DNA from: Saccharothrix carnea
GTDB taxonomy: Bacteria; Actinomycetota; Actinomycetes; Mycobacteriales; Pseudonocardiaceae
Direction: 5' to 3'
Assembly (NCBI RefSeq): GCF_003014735.1
Contig: NZ_PYAX01000007.1
Coordinates: forward strand, 372,001 to 436,000
Length of the DNA stretch: 64,000 nucleotides
A model generated the notes under the pieces. The model had not been told where the DNA came from and did no database searches. It saw only the letters and a list, made by a program, of their open reading frames with translations. The first letter of the stretch is position 1, and each line of letters starts with the position of its first letter. This document shows, in pieces, positions 1 through 8,204 of the stretch. Made by a program: the position numbers and the translations under genes.

Positions 1-558
1 GTGGTCCTGGTGGGCCTGCGGCGGCACGGGTCGTGGTTCGCGGAGACCCTGGACACGGCGCTGATGCTGCCGCTGGGGGTGTCCGCGGTGACGCTCGGCT
101 TCGGCTACCTGGTCACGATGGACGCCCTGCCGGGCGATTTCCGCACCTCGCCGCTGCTGGTGCCGCTGGCGCAGGCGCTGGTGGTGACGCCGCTGATCGT
201 GCGGATCGTGCTGCCGGTGCTGCGCGCGGTGGACGAACGGCTGCGGCAGGCGGCGGCGACGTTGGGCGCGAGCCCCTGGCGGGTGTGGCGCGAGGTCGAC
301 TTCCCGTTGGCGGCGCGGTCGCTGGTGGCGGCGGCCGGGTTCGGGTTCGTGGTGGCGCTGGGCGAGTTCGGCGCGACGAGCTTCCTGGCCAGGCCGGACG
401 CGCCGACGCTGCCGGTGGTGATCGCGCGGCTGATGTCGCGGCCGGGCGAGGTGAACAGCCAGATGGCTTATGCGGCGTGCGCGTTGCTGATGGTGGTGAC
501 CACGGTGGCCGTGCTGCTGATCGAGCGGTTGCGCGTGCCGAGCGGCGGGGAGTTCTGA
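1..558 (+). CDS. ABC importer permease, C-terminal part (cut by window start)
   Basis: The last 185 residues of an inner-membrane permease of a binding-protein-dependent importer; the N-terminal part lies before the window. Hydrophobic segments fall at about residues 18-40, 53-72, 105-128 and 155-175. The cytoplasmic EAA coupling loop is at about 82-107 (AAATLGASPWRVWREVDF), where the ATPase docks. A GEFGATSFL stretch after the loop is typical of the Fe3+/thiamine/phosphonate permease group with fused halves, so the full protein is probably about 500 residues. The stop codon overlaps the ATG of the ATPase gene (TGATG). The substrate cannot be read from this fragment. Confidence 0.85.
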   Translation: MVLVGLRRHGSWFAETLDTALMLPLGVSAVTLGFGYLVTMDALPGDFRTSPLLVPLAQALVVTPLIVRIVLPVLRAVDERLRQAAATLGASPWRVWREVDFPLAARSLVAAAGFGFVVALGEFGATSFLARPDAPTLPVVIARLMSRPGEVNSQMAYAACALLMVVTTVAVLLIERLRVPSGGEF

Positions 559-1529
559 TGTCGTTGCACCTCGACGGGCTGACCGTGGCCTACGGTCCGG
601 TCACCGCGGTGTCCGGAGTGGACTTGACGATCGCGGACGGCGAGGTGGTGGCGCTGCTGGGTCCGTCCGGGTGCGGCAAGTCGACGCTGCTGCGCGCCGT
701 GGCCGGCCTGGAACCGGCCACCGCGGGCACGGTGTCGTGGGACGGCGCGGACCTGGCCGGGACACCCGTGCACCGCCGCGGTTTCGGCCTGGTGTTCCAG
801 GACGGCCAGCTGTTCCCGCACCGGGACGTGGCGGGCAACGTGGCGTTCGGCCTGCGGATGGGCCGGGTGGAGCGCGAGGCGCGGGCGAAGCGCGTCACCG
901 AGCTGCTGGACCTGGTCGGCCTGGCCGGCTACCACTCCCGCCGGGTGACCGAGCTGTCCGGCGGCGAGCAGCAGCGGGTCGCGCTGGCCCGTGCCCTCGC
1001 GCCCCGCCCGAAGCTGCTCCTGCTGGACGAACCGCTGTCCGCGCTGGACCGGGCGTTGCGCGAGCAGCTGGCGCTGGACCTGGCCCGGTTGCTGCGCGAG
1101 GCGGGCGCGACCGCGCTGGTGGTGACGCACGACCACGACGAGGCGTTCACGCTGGCCGACCGGGTGGCGGTGATGCGCGCGGGCCGGATCGTGCAGGTCG
1201 GCGTGCCGACCGAAGTGTGGCGCAAACCGACCGATGTGGACACCGCCCGGTTCCTGGGCTGCGGCAAGGTCCTGGCCCCCGACGCCGCCGAACGCCTGGT
1301 GGGCGTGCGCGCACGGGTCGGCCTGCGTGCGACGGCGCTGCGCACCGACCCCACCGGCCCGATCGAGGCGGAGGTGCTGGAACGCGTCCACCGCCGCGAC
1401 CACGTGCGGCTGCTCGTGCGGCTGGCCGGCGAGGACTTCGAGGCCGTGGCCCCGGTCGCCGAACCACCGTCACCCGGCGACCGGGTCACCCTGGCCGTGG
1501 ACCACGACGGCGTCGCGGTCATCGGCTGA
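558..1529 (+). CDS. ABC importer ATPase (Fe3+/thiamine/spermidine-type)
   Basis: A 323-residue ATP-binding subunit that energises the preceding permease. Walker A GPSGCGKST is at about residues 36-44, the Q-loop is in VFQDGQ, the signature is LSGGEQQR, Walker B is LLLLDEP, and the H-loop is VTHDHDE. After residue 240 a small TOBE-like domain (VGVRARVGLRATALR) fits the potassium/iron/thiamine-type ATPases with regulatory C-termini. ATG at 558 overlaps the permease stop, so the two are translationally coupled. The 3' end overlaps the convergent GNAT gene by 11 bp. The substrate (thiamine, iron or phosphonate) is unresolved because the binding protein is outside the window. Confidence 0.88.
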   Translation: MSLHLDGLTVAYGPVTAVSGVDLTIADGEVVALLGPSGCGKSTLLRAVAGLEPATAGTVSWDGADLAGTPVHRRGFGLVFQDGQLFPHRDVAGNVAFGLRMGRVEREARAKRVTELLDLVGLAGYHSRRVTELSGGEQQRVALARALAPRPKLLLLDEPLSALDRALREQLALDLARLLREAGATALVVTHDHDEAFTLADRVAVMRAGRIVQVGVPTEVWRKPTDVDTARFLGCGKVLAPDAAERLVGVRARVGLRATALRTDPTGPIEAEVLERVHRRDHVRLLVRLAGEDFEAVAPVAEPPSPGDRVTLAVDHDGVAVIG

Positions 1530-2025
1530 GCTGCAGCACGAGCTCGTACTCCACGTCCCCGTGCTCGGCGCCCTCGATGTAGTCGGGCCACTCCTCGTGG
1601 AACGTCCGCACGTACCGCAGCCCGACCTTCTCCAGCACCCGCCGCGACCCGGCGTTCACCGTCATCGCGTACGCCACGACCCGGGTCAACCCGACCGCGC
1701 GCCCGTGCTCCACCAGCGCCGCCGCGCCCTCCGTCGCGTACCCGCGGCCCCAGTGGTCCGGGTGCAACCGGTACCCCAGCTCGGCCACACCCGGCTCCAC
1801 CGCGCTCAGCTCGAACCACCCGACGAAGTCCCCCGACTCCTTCAGGTGCGCGGCCCACCAGCCGCCACCGAGCAGCTTGGGCAGCACGACCCGCTCCACG
1901 TCGGCCCGCGACACCGGCTTGCCGTCCTCGATGTACCGCATCACCCGGGCCTCGCCCAGCAGCCGCGCCACATCGTCCACATCGGACTCTTCGAACCCGC
2001 GCAACACCAGTCGGTCGGTCTCCAC
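1519..2025 (-). CDS. GNAT N-acetyltransferase (RimJ/RimL-like)
   Basis: A 168-residue acetyltransferase that transfers acetyl from acetyl-CoA to an amino group. It opens with TDRLVLRGFEESDVDD, the typical RimJ/RimL N-terminal strand, and has ELGYRLHPDHWGRGYATEGAAALVEH split across the acetyl-CoA-binding motif A region (residues about 85-110). The C-terminal VLEKVGLRYV matches the usual final strand. The GTG start lies 3 nt after the stop of the ABC-2 permease, so it is the last gene of the minus-strand LolA-like/ABC operon. The target is unknown; protein N-termini or small molecules are both possible. Confidence 0.8.
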   Translation of the reverse strand: METDRLVLRGFEESDVDDVARLLGEARVMRYIEDGKPVSRADVERVVLPKLLGGGWWAAHLKESGDFVGWFELSAVEPGVAELGYRLHPDHWGRGYATEGAAALVEHGRAVGLTRVVAYAMTVNAGSRRVLEKVGLRYVRTFHEEWPDYIEGAEHGDVEYELVLQLSR

Positions 2026-2028
2026 CGG

Positions 2029-2862
2029 CTAATTGTCCTTGGTCGCCAACCGCATCGCCGCCAACGACATCCCGATCACGATGTAGCACGCGGCCAGCGC
2101 CGTGCTGCGCCACAGCCCCTCGGTCGGCAACGGGTCGCGCATCACGTCGACCAGGCCCTCCCAAGCGGACGTGATGAGGTACGGGTGCAGCCAGTCCAAC
2201 GCGCTGAACACGCCCAGCACCGCGAACACGATCACGCCGGCCATCGTCGCCGCCATCACCACCAGCGGGTGCTCGGTGCACGCCGAGATCGCCAGCGCGA
2301 CCGCCGCCACACCCCACACCTGCACGGTGACCAGCAGGATCGTCAGCACGATCCGCCCCAGCGCCGCCCCGAACGACAGCGTGGACCCCGACAGCGTCAG
2401 CATCCCCTCGCCGCCGAACAGCACCACACCCGTGATCGCGCCCACGAACGCGATCAGCGTCACCGCGAACAACGTCATCGTGGCCACGCCGAACGCCTTG
2501 ATCCCCAGCAGCCGGATCCGGCCCACCGGCGAGATCATCAACCCGCGCAGCGTGCCGTGCTGCGCCTCACCGGCCAGCCCGTCCGCCGCCCAGATCGCAC
2601 CCACCAGCGGCAGCAGCAGCGGCAGCGCCAGGAACAGCGTGAACACCGGCAGCACCAGGCCGTTGCCCGAGATGATCGCGGCCAACCCGGGACCGGCGGG
2701 CCCCTCACCGTCCACCGCGAACCACAGCCCGATGCCGGCCAGGATCGGCACCAGGCACAGCGACGCCAGCCCGATCACCGTCCGCGGCCGGCGCAGGATC
2801 CAGCGCAGCTCCGAGCGCAGTTGCCTGCCCAGCGGAGCGCGCGTGGCGACCAGCGCGCTCAT
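2029..2862 (-). CDS. ABC-2 type exporter permease
   Basis: A 277-residue integral membrane subunit with about six hydrophobic segments, including LTVIGLASLCLVPILAGIG-like, VLPVFTLFLALPLLLPLVGA and VVMAATMAGVIVFAVLGVF regions, and a conserved EAQHGTLRGLM stretch typical of ABC-2 permeases. It pairs with the ATPase upstream (ATG overlaps that gene's stop, 2859-2862). In context it exports or extracts an envelope molecule under control of the divergent two-component system; the substrate is not readable. Product family is confident, role is inferred. Confidence 0.82.
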   Translation of the reverse strand: MSALVATRAPLGRQLRSELRWILRRPRTVIGLASLCLVPILAGIGLWFAVDGEGPAGPGLAAIISGNGLVLPVFTLFLALPLLLPLVGAIWAADGLAGEAQHGTLRGLMISPVGRIRLLGIKAFGVATMTLFAVTLIAFVGAITGVVLFGGEGMLTLSGSTLSFGAALGRIVLTILLVTVQVWGVAAVALAISACTEHPLVVMAATMAGVIVFAVLGVFSALDWLHPYLITSAWEGLVDVMRDPLPTEGLWRSTALAACYIVIGMSLAAMRLATKDN

Positions 2863-3875
2863 CGCGCACCCTCCTCGATCGTGTCCACCGCGGACAGGTT
2901 GTGCTCGGACTCCTCGGCCTCGGTGAGCCGGGCGAACAGGTCCTCCAGGCCGGTGCGGTGGCGACGCGCCTCGTGCACCGCGACCCCCGCCCGCACCAAC
3001 GTCTCCAGCACCGCGGGCGCCGTCGTGCCGATGAGCTCGACCCGCACACCCTCCTCGATCGGCCGCGCCGAGATCCGACCGGCGCGCAACGCGTTCAGCG
3101 CGTCGTCCACGTCCGGCGTGACGACCAGCAGCGAACTGCTGTCCGCGTGCAGCAACTCGGCCAGTTCCCCTTGCGCCACCACGGTTCCCCGGTGCAGCAC
3201 GGCCACGTGCGTGCAGATCGCCTCGATCTCGCTGAGCAGGTGCGACGACACGACGACCGTGCTGCCCGCCTCGTGCAGGTCCGCGATCACCTTGCGCACC
3301 TCGCGCGTGCCCGCCGGGTCGAGGCCGTTGGTCGGCTCGTCCAGCACGATCAGCTTCCGCTTCACCAGCAGCGCCGCGGCCAACCCCAGCCGCTGCTTCA
3401 TGCCCAGCGAGTAACCCCGGTAGCGCCGGTGCGCGGCGGCGGCGAGGCCGACCCGCTCCAAGGCGTCCTCGACCGCCTGCCTGATGTCACCCGTGGCCAG
3501 CAGCGGCTCGAACGCCGCCGCCCGACGCAGGTTCTCCCGACCCGACAGGAACGGGTGGAACCCCGGACCCTCGACCAGCGCGCCCACGTGCGGCAGCGCT
3601 TCCGCGACACCGTCCGGCAACGCCTTGCCCAGCAGTTCGACCTCCCCCTCGGTCGGTCGCACGAGCCCGAGCAGCATGCGGATCGTGGTGGTCTTGCCCG
3701 ACCCGTTCGGCCCGAGCATCCCGAGCACCGCCCCCCGCGGCACGTCGAGGTCCACCCGGTCCACCGCGACCGTGCGCCCGTACACCTTGCGCAGTCCCCG
3801 CGTCCGGGCCGCGAGGACCGGGGTGGAGCCGGTGGTCGTCACCGGCTCCACCCGCGCGCTGGTCGACGAGGTCAC
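2859..3875 (-). CDS. ABC exporter ATPase (CcmA/DrrA-like)
   Basis: A 338-residue ATPase of the drug/lipid exporter group. Walker A GPNGSGKTT is at about residues 50-58, the signature is YSLGMKQRLG, Walker B is LIVLDEP followed by TNGLDPAG, and the switch is VVVSSHLL. The last 90 residues form the extra C-terminal region usual in DrrA-type subunits. I chose the GTG at 3875 because it overlaps the stop of the LolA-like gene (GTGA) and starts just before conserved sequence; a longer open frame upstream is antisense noise. Partner of the ABC-2 permease directly downstream. Confidence 0.85.
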   Translation of the reverse strand: MTSSTSARVEPVTTTGSTPVLAARTRGLRKVYGRTVAVDRVDLDVPRGAVLGMLGPNGSGKTTTIRMLLGLVRPTEGEVELLGKALPDGVAEALPHVGALVEGPGFHPFLSGRENLRRAAAFEPLLATGDIRQAVEDALERVGLAAAAHRRYRGYSLGMKQRLGLAAALLVKRKLIVLDEPTNGLDPAGTREVRKVIADLHEAGSTVVVSSHLLSEIEAICTHVAVLHRGTVVAQGELAELLHADSSSLLVVTPDVDDALNALRAGRISARPIEEGVRVELIGTTAPAVLETLVRAGVAVHEARRHRTGLEDLFARLTEAEESEHNLSAVDTIEEGAR

Positions 3876-5008
3876 TTGACCTGACCGATCGCGTCCACCA
3901 GCACCTGCTCCGGCACCGCGCCCGCGGCCACCCGGCCGTCGTCGGCGATCAGCACGCCACCGACCCGCGTGGTGATGAGCGTGCCCGAACCCCAGGCGCC
4001 GCTGACCTGCTTGCCCAGCTGCTTGATCAGGCCCTGCACGTCGACGTCCTCGCCCTGGCCGTGCTCCTGCCAACGGCCCTCGCGCTGACCCTGCTGCTGC
4101 AGGTCGGCCAGCCCCGTCAACGCGTCCTGAGGCACCCGCGCGGCCAGCACGACGTCCCAGCCCTCGCCGATGACCTGCGGGTTCGCCTCGGTGAACGCCT
4201 GCTCGGCGGCCGCCTTGTCCTCCGCGGACGGCTTCTCGACCTCAGGCTCGGTCACCTTCGCCCCCGCGGGCGGGGTGAACGCGAACAGCGACGCGTCCTG
4301 CGGGCCGACGTTCAGCTCGGAGAACCCGACCTGCGCGGCCGGCGCGTCCGTGCCGTTGGTCAGCACGGCCACCCGCAGCGGCACCCGCAGCTCCGCGTCG
4401 ACCGCGACGCGCACCTCGCGCAGCACCGTCTTCTCGGTCGGCTTCGGCGTCAGCACCAGCTCGTACACCGGCCGGTTCGCCACCCGCGCGGTGCCGTCGA
4501 CGGTGACGTCGCTGTACTCCTGGATCGCCGCCACCACCTGCCGCGACAACGTCACCGGGTCGGTCGGCGCGGCCTTCGGCTCACCGCTGAGGTCCGGCTC
4601 GCCGTGCTCGAACGAACCGTGCGGCATCTTGGTCACGGTCTGCTCGGCCGAGTCCCACATCCACGCGGTCTGCCCGTCGTCGACGAACGTGCGCTCGGAG
4701 TCGCCGCTGGGCAGCTGCACCCGCAGCTTGCCCGCGCCATCGGTCCAGATCCGCAGGTTGCTGGCGCCGTCGGACAGCTGCGGCACGCCACCGATCGCCG
4801 GGATGCCCAGGTCGTTGTCCACGTCCACGGTGCCGCCGAACGCGGCCGGCTTCGCGTTGAGCACCGACTCCACCAGTGCCTCGGCGCTCACGTCCGGCAG
4901 CACCGGTGCGGGTCCCGCGCCGGCGGGCATCGCGAGCAGACCCAGCCCGGTCGCACCGGCGACCACGCCTACCGCCGCCGCCACGACGGTCACCCTTCTC
5001 CGGTTCAT
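3872..5008 (-). CDS. Secreted LolA-like / DUF2092-type protein
   Basis: A 378-residue exported protein with a signal peptide at residues 1-31 (MNRRR followed by a hydrophobic core, ending MPAGAG). The remainder reads like the beta-rich LolA/RseB fold used for lipid or lipoprotein binding: LRIWTDGAGKLRVQLPSGDSE and the motif GQTAWMWDSAEQTVTKM. In actinobacteria such proteins are common beside two-component systems and ABC exporters and are thought to sense or carry envelope lipids (family knowledge; function here inferred). A strong AGGAGGAGGGG lies before the ATG at 5008. It is first in a four-gene operon and divergent from the response regulator. Confidence 0.75.
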   Translation of the reverse strand: MNRRRVTVVAAAVGVVAGATGLGLLAMPAGAGPAPVLPDVSAEALVESVLNAKPAAFGGTVDVDNDLGIPAIGGVPQLSDGASNLRIWTDGAGKLRVQLPSGDSERTFVDDGQTAWMWDSAEQTVTKMPHGSFEHGEPDLSGEPKAAPTDPVTLSRQVVAAIQEYSDVTVDGTARVANRPVYELVLTPKPTEKTVLREVRVAVDAELRVPLRVAVLTNGTDAPAAQVGFSELNVGPQDASLFAFTPPAGAKVTEPEVEKPSAEDKAAAEQAFTEANPQVIGEGWDVVLAARVPQDALTGLADLQQQGQREGRWQEHGQGEDVDVQGLIKQLGKQVSGAWGSGTLITTRVGGVLIADDGRVAAGAVPEQVLVDAIGQVK

Positions 5009-5152
5009 GTGTCCCCTCCTCCTGCCGGGCAGCCCCTTGCGACCCGACACCACAGACCTTCCTCCGCCCGCGCTGAGATGGGGCTGAGAGCCGCCCGGAG
5101 CCTGAGAGCGGACTGAGATCCCGCGCCGATTGTCCTCCTCACGGGGCATGCT
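5009..5152. promoter_or_regulatory. Divergent promoter with four CTGAGA direct repeats
   Basis: The 144-bp gap between the LolA-like gene and the response regulator holds CTGAGA at 5073, 5084, 5102 and 5113. Within each pair the spacing is 11 bp, one helical turn, and the pairs are 29 bp apart. Tandem 6-mers at 11-bp spacing are the usual binding architecture of OmpR/PhoB-family regulators, so I infer that the adjacent regulator binds here and controls both directions. Confidence 0.65.
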
Positions 5153-5893
5153 GTGGGCGTGAGACCACGGGTGCTGGTTGTGGACGACGAGATCGGCGTG
5201 CGACGGGCGTTGGAACGCGGCCTGTCCGCGGAGGGCATGGAGGTGGTGACGGCCGCGGACGGCCCCAACGCCCTGCGGGTGGCGCTGACCGGCGCGTTCG
5301 ACGTGGTGCTGCTGGACATCATGCTGCCCGGCCTGTCCGGCTACCGGGTGCTGCAGCGGATGCGCGCCGAGGGCGTGCGGACGCCCGTGCTGATGGTGTC
5401 GGCCAAGGACGGCGAGGTGGACCAGGCTGACGGCCTCGACCTCGGCGCTGACGGCTACCTGGTGAAGCCGTTCTCGTTCGTGGTGCTCGTGGCGCAGGTC
5501 CGGGCGTTGCTGCGGCGCAACTCCGCCGACCTGGCGCGGCGCAGGCTCAAGCTCGGCGAGCTCGTGGTGGACCGGGCCCTGCGCGAGGTGAGCTGGGCAG
5601 GTGAGCCGGTGTCGCTGTCACCGCGCGAGTACGCCGTGCTGGACGTGCTGGCCAGCCGTGCCGGATCCGTGGTGACGAAGGACGAACTGCTGCGCACGGT
5701 GTGGGGCGACGAGCAGGCCGCCACCCGCAACGCGGTCGAGGTGTACGTCGGCTACCTGCGGCGCAAGCTCGACGCGATGGGTGCGGGCGAGGTCGTGCGC
5801 ACCGTGCGCGGCCACGGTTACCTGGCGTCCACGCCCGACCTCGACGCGGCGCTGGGCGCGGCGGGCACGACGGCGGGGACCAGGCGCAGGTGA
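5153..5893 (+). CDS. OmpR-family response regulator
   Basis: A 246-residue DNA-binding regulator. The receiver domain (about 5-118) has the acidic pocket VVDDE, the phospho-acceptor Asp in DVVLLDIMLPG and the Lys in LVKPFSF. The winged-helix domain (about 135-235) ends RTVRGHGYLAS as in OmpR/PhoB proteins. The start is GTG 5153, with GTG 5159 an in-frame alternative. The stop overlaps the kinase start (GTGA at 5890). It probably binds the CTGAGA repeats just upstream and so regulates itself and the LolA-like/ABC operon. Confidence 0.88.
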   Translation: MGVRPRVLVVDDEIGVRRALERGLSAEGMEVVTAADGPNALRVALTGAFDVVLLDIMLPGLSGYRVLQRMRAEGVRTPVLMVSAKDGEVDQADGLDLGADGYLVKPFSFVVLVAQVRALLRRNSADLARRRLKLGELVVDRALREVSWAGEPVSLSPREYAVLDVLASRAGSVVTKDELLRTVWGDEQAATRNAVEVYVGYLRRKLDAMGAGEVVRTVRGHGYLASTPDLDAALGAAGTTAGTRRR

Positions 5894-7173
5894 ACCTGCG
5901 CCGGTGGTGGCCGCGCCGGTGGTGGCTGCGGCGGAGGCTGCGGTTCCGGATCACCGTCGTGGCGACCGGCGTGGCCCTGCTGTGCCTGCTCGCGTTCACC
6001 CTCCTCGCCCCGCAGCTGATCGGGTTGGTGCAGGTAAGCGCGGTGGACTCGGAGCTGGCCAAGGCGGGCAACGCGCGCGTGCTCGACACCGCCGGCAACC
6101 CGCTCGACGGCGGGCCGCGGCCCGCCCTGACCGCGGCCGAGATCCGGGCGCTCAAGTCCGGCGAACCCGTGCTGCGGATCGACGGGCCCAGCGCGCACCG
6201 GTGGATCGGCCGGGTCGTGTTCGCCGGGGACGGCACGCCCGAGCTGCACGTCGCCGGTGACACCCTGGTCGGCTACCGCGAGGCCAACCGGCTGGGCACG
6301 CGGTGGCTCGCCGTGGCCGCGGTGCTGGTCGCGGGCTTGGTGGGGATCGCGACGTGGCTGGCCGTGCGGTCGTCGTTGCGGCCCGTGGAGCGGATGCGGG
6401 TGGCCGCGGCGGAACTGCCGCGCGGGCAACGCCTGCCCGTGCCGGCCGCGCGGGACGAGCTGCAGGCGCTGGCGGAGGCGTTGAACGCCCTGCTCGCCCG
6501 GCGTGACGAAGCCACCGAACGGCTGCGCAGGTTCACCGGTGACGCGGCGCACGAGCTGCGGTCGCCCGTGACGTCCGTGCGGGCGCAGGCCGAGGTCGCG
6601 GTGGCGCACCCCGACCCGGACTTCTCCATCGAGGTGCTGGAATCGGTGGTGGAGGAGTCCGAACGGCTGTCCGCGCTGGTCGACGCGCTGCTGATCCTGG
6701 CGCGGGCGGACACCGGGGAGCTGCCCCGCGCCGAACCCGTCGACCTGGTGCTGCAGGCGCAGGCGGCGGTGGACCGGCTGGGTGAGACGGACCTGCTGGT
6801 GCAGCTGGCCGCGCCGATGAGCGCGTGCCTGATCTCCGCCGCGGGCACCGAGGTCGAGCTGGTGCTGGACAACCTGCTGCGCAACGCCGCCCGTTACGCC
6901 CGCACGTTCATCCGGATCTCCGTGCTGCCGGCCGCGCGCGAGGTGCGGTTGCTGGTGGACGACGACGGGCACGGCATCCCCGAGGAACACCGGGACAAGG
7001 TGTTCGACCGCTTCTACCGGGTCGAATCCGACCGGGGACGGGCCACCGGCGGGTTCGGGCTGGGACTCGCCCTCGTGGCCCACCTGGTCCGTCGTCGCCG
7101 GGGGACGATCCGGGCGGGGGAGTCGCCCGAGGGCGGCGCCCGGCTGGAGGTGCGCTGGCCGCTCTACCGGTGA
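5890..7173 (+). CDS. Sensor histidine kinase
   Basis: A 427-residue membrane kinase that phosphorylates the preceding regulator. A basic WWPRRWWLRRRLR N-terminus precedes TM1 (about 17-45); a sensor loop of about 80 residues outside the membrane is followed by TM2 (about 138-158) and HAMP. The H-box is FTGDAAHELRSPVTS (phospho-acceptor His), the N-box LDNLLRNAARYA, the G1 box DDDGHGIPEEH and the G2 box GGFGLGLALV, so all catalytic elements are present. GTG 5890 is chosen for the 4-nt overlap with the regulator. The sensor domain is short, suggesting an envelope or lipid-linked signal, possibly through the divergent LolA-like protein. Confidence 0.87.
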   Translation: MNLRRWWPRRWWLRRRLRFRITVVATGVALLCLLAFTLLAPQLIGLVQVSAVDSELAKAGNARVLDTAGNPLDGGPRPALTAAEIRALKSGEPVLRIDGPSAHRWIGRVVFAGDGTPELHVAGDTLVGYREANRLGTRWLAVAAVLVAGLVGIATWLAVRSSLRPVERMRVAAAELPRGQRLPVPAARDELQALAEALNALLARRDEATERLRRFTGDAAHELRSPVTSVRAQAEVAVAHPDPDFSIEVLESVVEESERLSALVDALLILARADTGELPRAEPVDLVLQAQAAVDRLGETDLLVQLAAPMSACLISAAGTEVELVLDNLLRNAARYARTFIRISVLPAAREVRLLVDDDGHGIPEEHRDKVFDRFYRVESDRGRATGGFGLGLALVAHLVRRRRGTIRAGESPEGGARLEVRWPLYR

Positions 7174-7196
7174 CCTTGCTGACAAGATGTGCGACC

Positions 7197-8012
7197 GTGC
7201 CCGCGTTGAGAAACACCACCCTCGTCGACGCCCCGCTGCGGACCGTCGCCGCCGCGCTGCTGGACGCCCGACTGCTGGCCCGGGCCGTGCGCGGGCTCGG
7301 CGTGCGGATCACGGGCGGTGCGCCGGTGCTGTTCGAGGGCGCTTCGCTGGCCGGGTCCGTGGGGCCGGTGAACGGGACGCTGGTCGTGACGCGGGCCGAC
7401 ACCACCGGGGTGTCGGCGGAGCTGGTCGGCGGGCCGTTGCCGCGGTTCTCGCTGGTCACGGACCTGCTGCACACCGGTGGCGGCACGATGGTGGTCGATT
7501 CCGTCGAGTGGTCCAGCCCCGGCGGCCCGTTCGGACGCCTGGCCGACGTGCTCGTGGGCCGCGGCCTGGCCCTGAAGGTGCTCGAAGCGCGCGCCGCCGC
7601 CGTGTCCGCCCGCAGCGTCGACCTGCTCAGCGCACGCGTAGTGGTAGGTGCCGCGATCATCCACAACGGCCTGCTCCTGGCCCAGCAGCGCAGCTACCCG
7701 CCCGAAGCCGCCGGCAAGTGGGAACTCCCGGGCGGCCGCGTCGAACCGGACGAGACCGACCACGCCGCCGTGATCCGCGAGTGCGCCGAGGAGCTGGGCG
7801 TCACCGTCACCCCCGGCGCCCAGATCGGCCCGGACATCCCCCTGCGCCCCGACCTCCTCCTCCGCGCCTACACCGCCACCCTGGTCTCCGGCACCCCGAC
7901 CCCCACCGACCACCAAGCCGTCCGCTGGCTGACCTCCACCGACCTGACCACCGTCGACTGGCTCCCAGCCGACCGCGTCCTCCTACCCACCCTCCGCCCC
8001 CTCCTTCCCTAA
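7197..8012 (+). CDS. SRPBCC domain fused to Nudix hydrolase
   Basis: About 271 residues in two parts. Residues 1-140 resemble an SRPBCC/START-type ligand-binding fold (LRNTTLVDAPLRTVAAALLD and later strands). Residues about 155-271 are a MutT-type Nudix domain with the box GGRVEPDETDHAAVIRECAEELG, i.e. G-x5-E-x7-RE-x2-EE-x-G with one inserted residue position typical of (deoxy)nucleoside triphosphate pyrophosphohydrolases; WELPGGRVEP is the usual entry. The likely role is sanitising oxidised nucleotides, but the fused N-domain is unusual. Start is GTG 7197, or GTG 7170, which overlaps the kinase stop; the context does not decide. Confidence 0.72.
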   Translation: MPALRNTTLVDAPLRTVAAALLDARLLARAVRGLGVRITGGAPVLFEGASLAGSVGPVNGTLVVTRADTTGVSAELVGGPLPRFSLVTDLLHTGGGTMVVDSVEWSSPGGPFGRLADVLVGRGLALKVLEARAAAVSARSVDLLSARVVVGAAIIHNGLLLAQQRSYPPEAAGKWELPGGRVEPDETDHAAVIRECAEELGVTVTPGAQIGPDIPLRPDLLLRAYTATLVSGTPTPTDHQAVRWLTSTDLTTVDWLPADRVLLPTLRPLLP

Positions 8013-8204
8013 CCCCCGCGAGTCGAACACTCAGGTCCCGCGTGTCCTACGTTCGCGTCCACCGTGTCCTACGTTCAGAACACCCGAGTTGAACACTCAG
8101 AACAGTGGATCTTGTCCTGAATGTTCAACTCGGGGTACGCGAACGTAGGACACGCGCGTTCTGAACGTGGGACACGCGGGACCTGGAGGTTCGACTCGCG
8201 GGGG
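8013..8204. repeat. 192-bp palindromic array of short repeat units (convergent gap)
   Basis: This element fills the whole space between the Nudix stop and the trpS stop. Its ends are an exact 16-bp inverted repeat (CCCCCGCGAGTCGAAC at 8013-8028; complement at 8189-8204), and the two 95-bp arms match almost throughout about a centre at 8108. Each arm has about four units resembling CGTGTCCTACGTTC or CGAGTTGAACACTC. The transcript from either side would fold into one very long hairpin, so bidirectional termination is likely. A second array of the same family lies at 25153-25342. Confidence 0.85.

Noticed and set aside
3875..4073. N-terminal extension of the ABC exporter ATPase
   Set aside because: It is arginine/glycine noise antisense-like to the LolA-family coding region, and the GTG at 3875 has the usual 4-nt overlap.
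8013..8204. CRISPR-like array
   Set aside because: Units are inverted about one centre and vary in sequence; there are no regular spacers and no cas genes.
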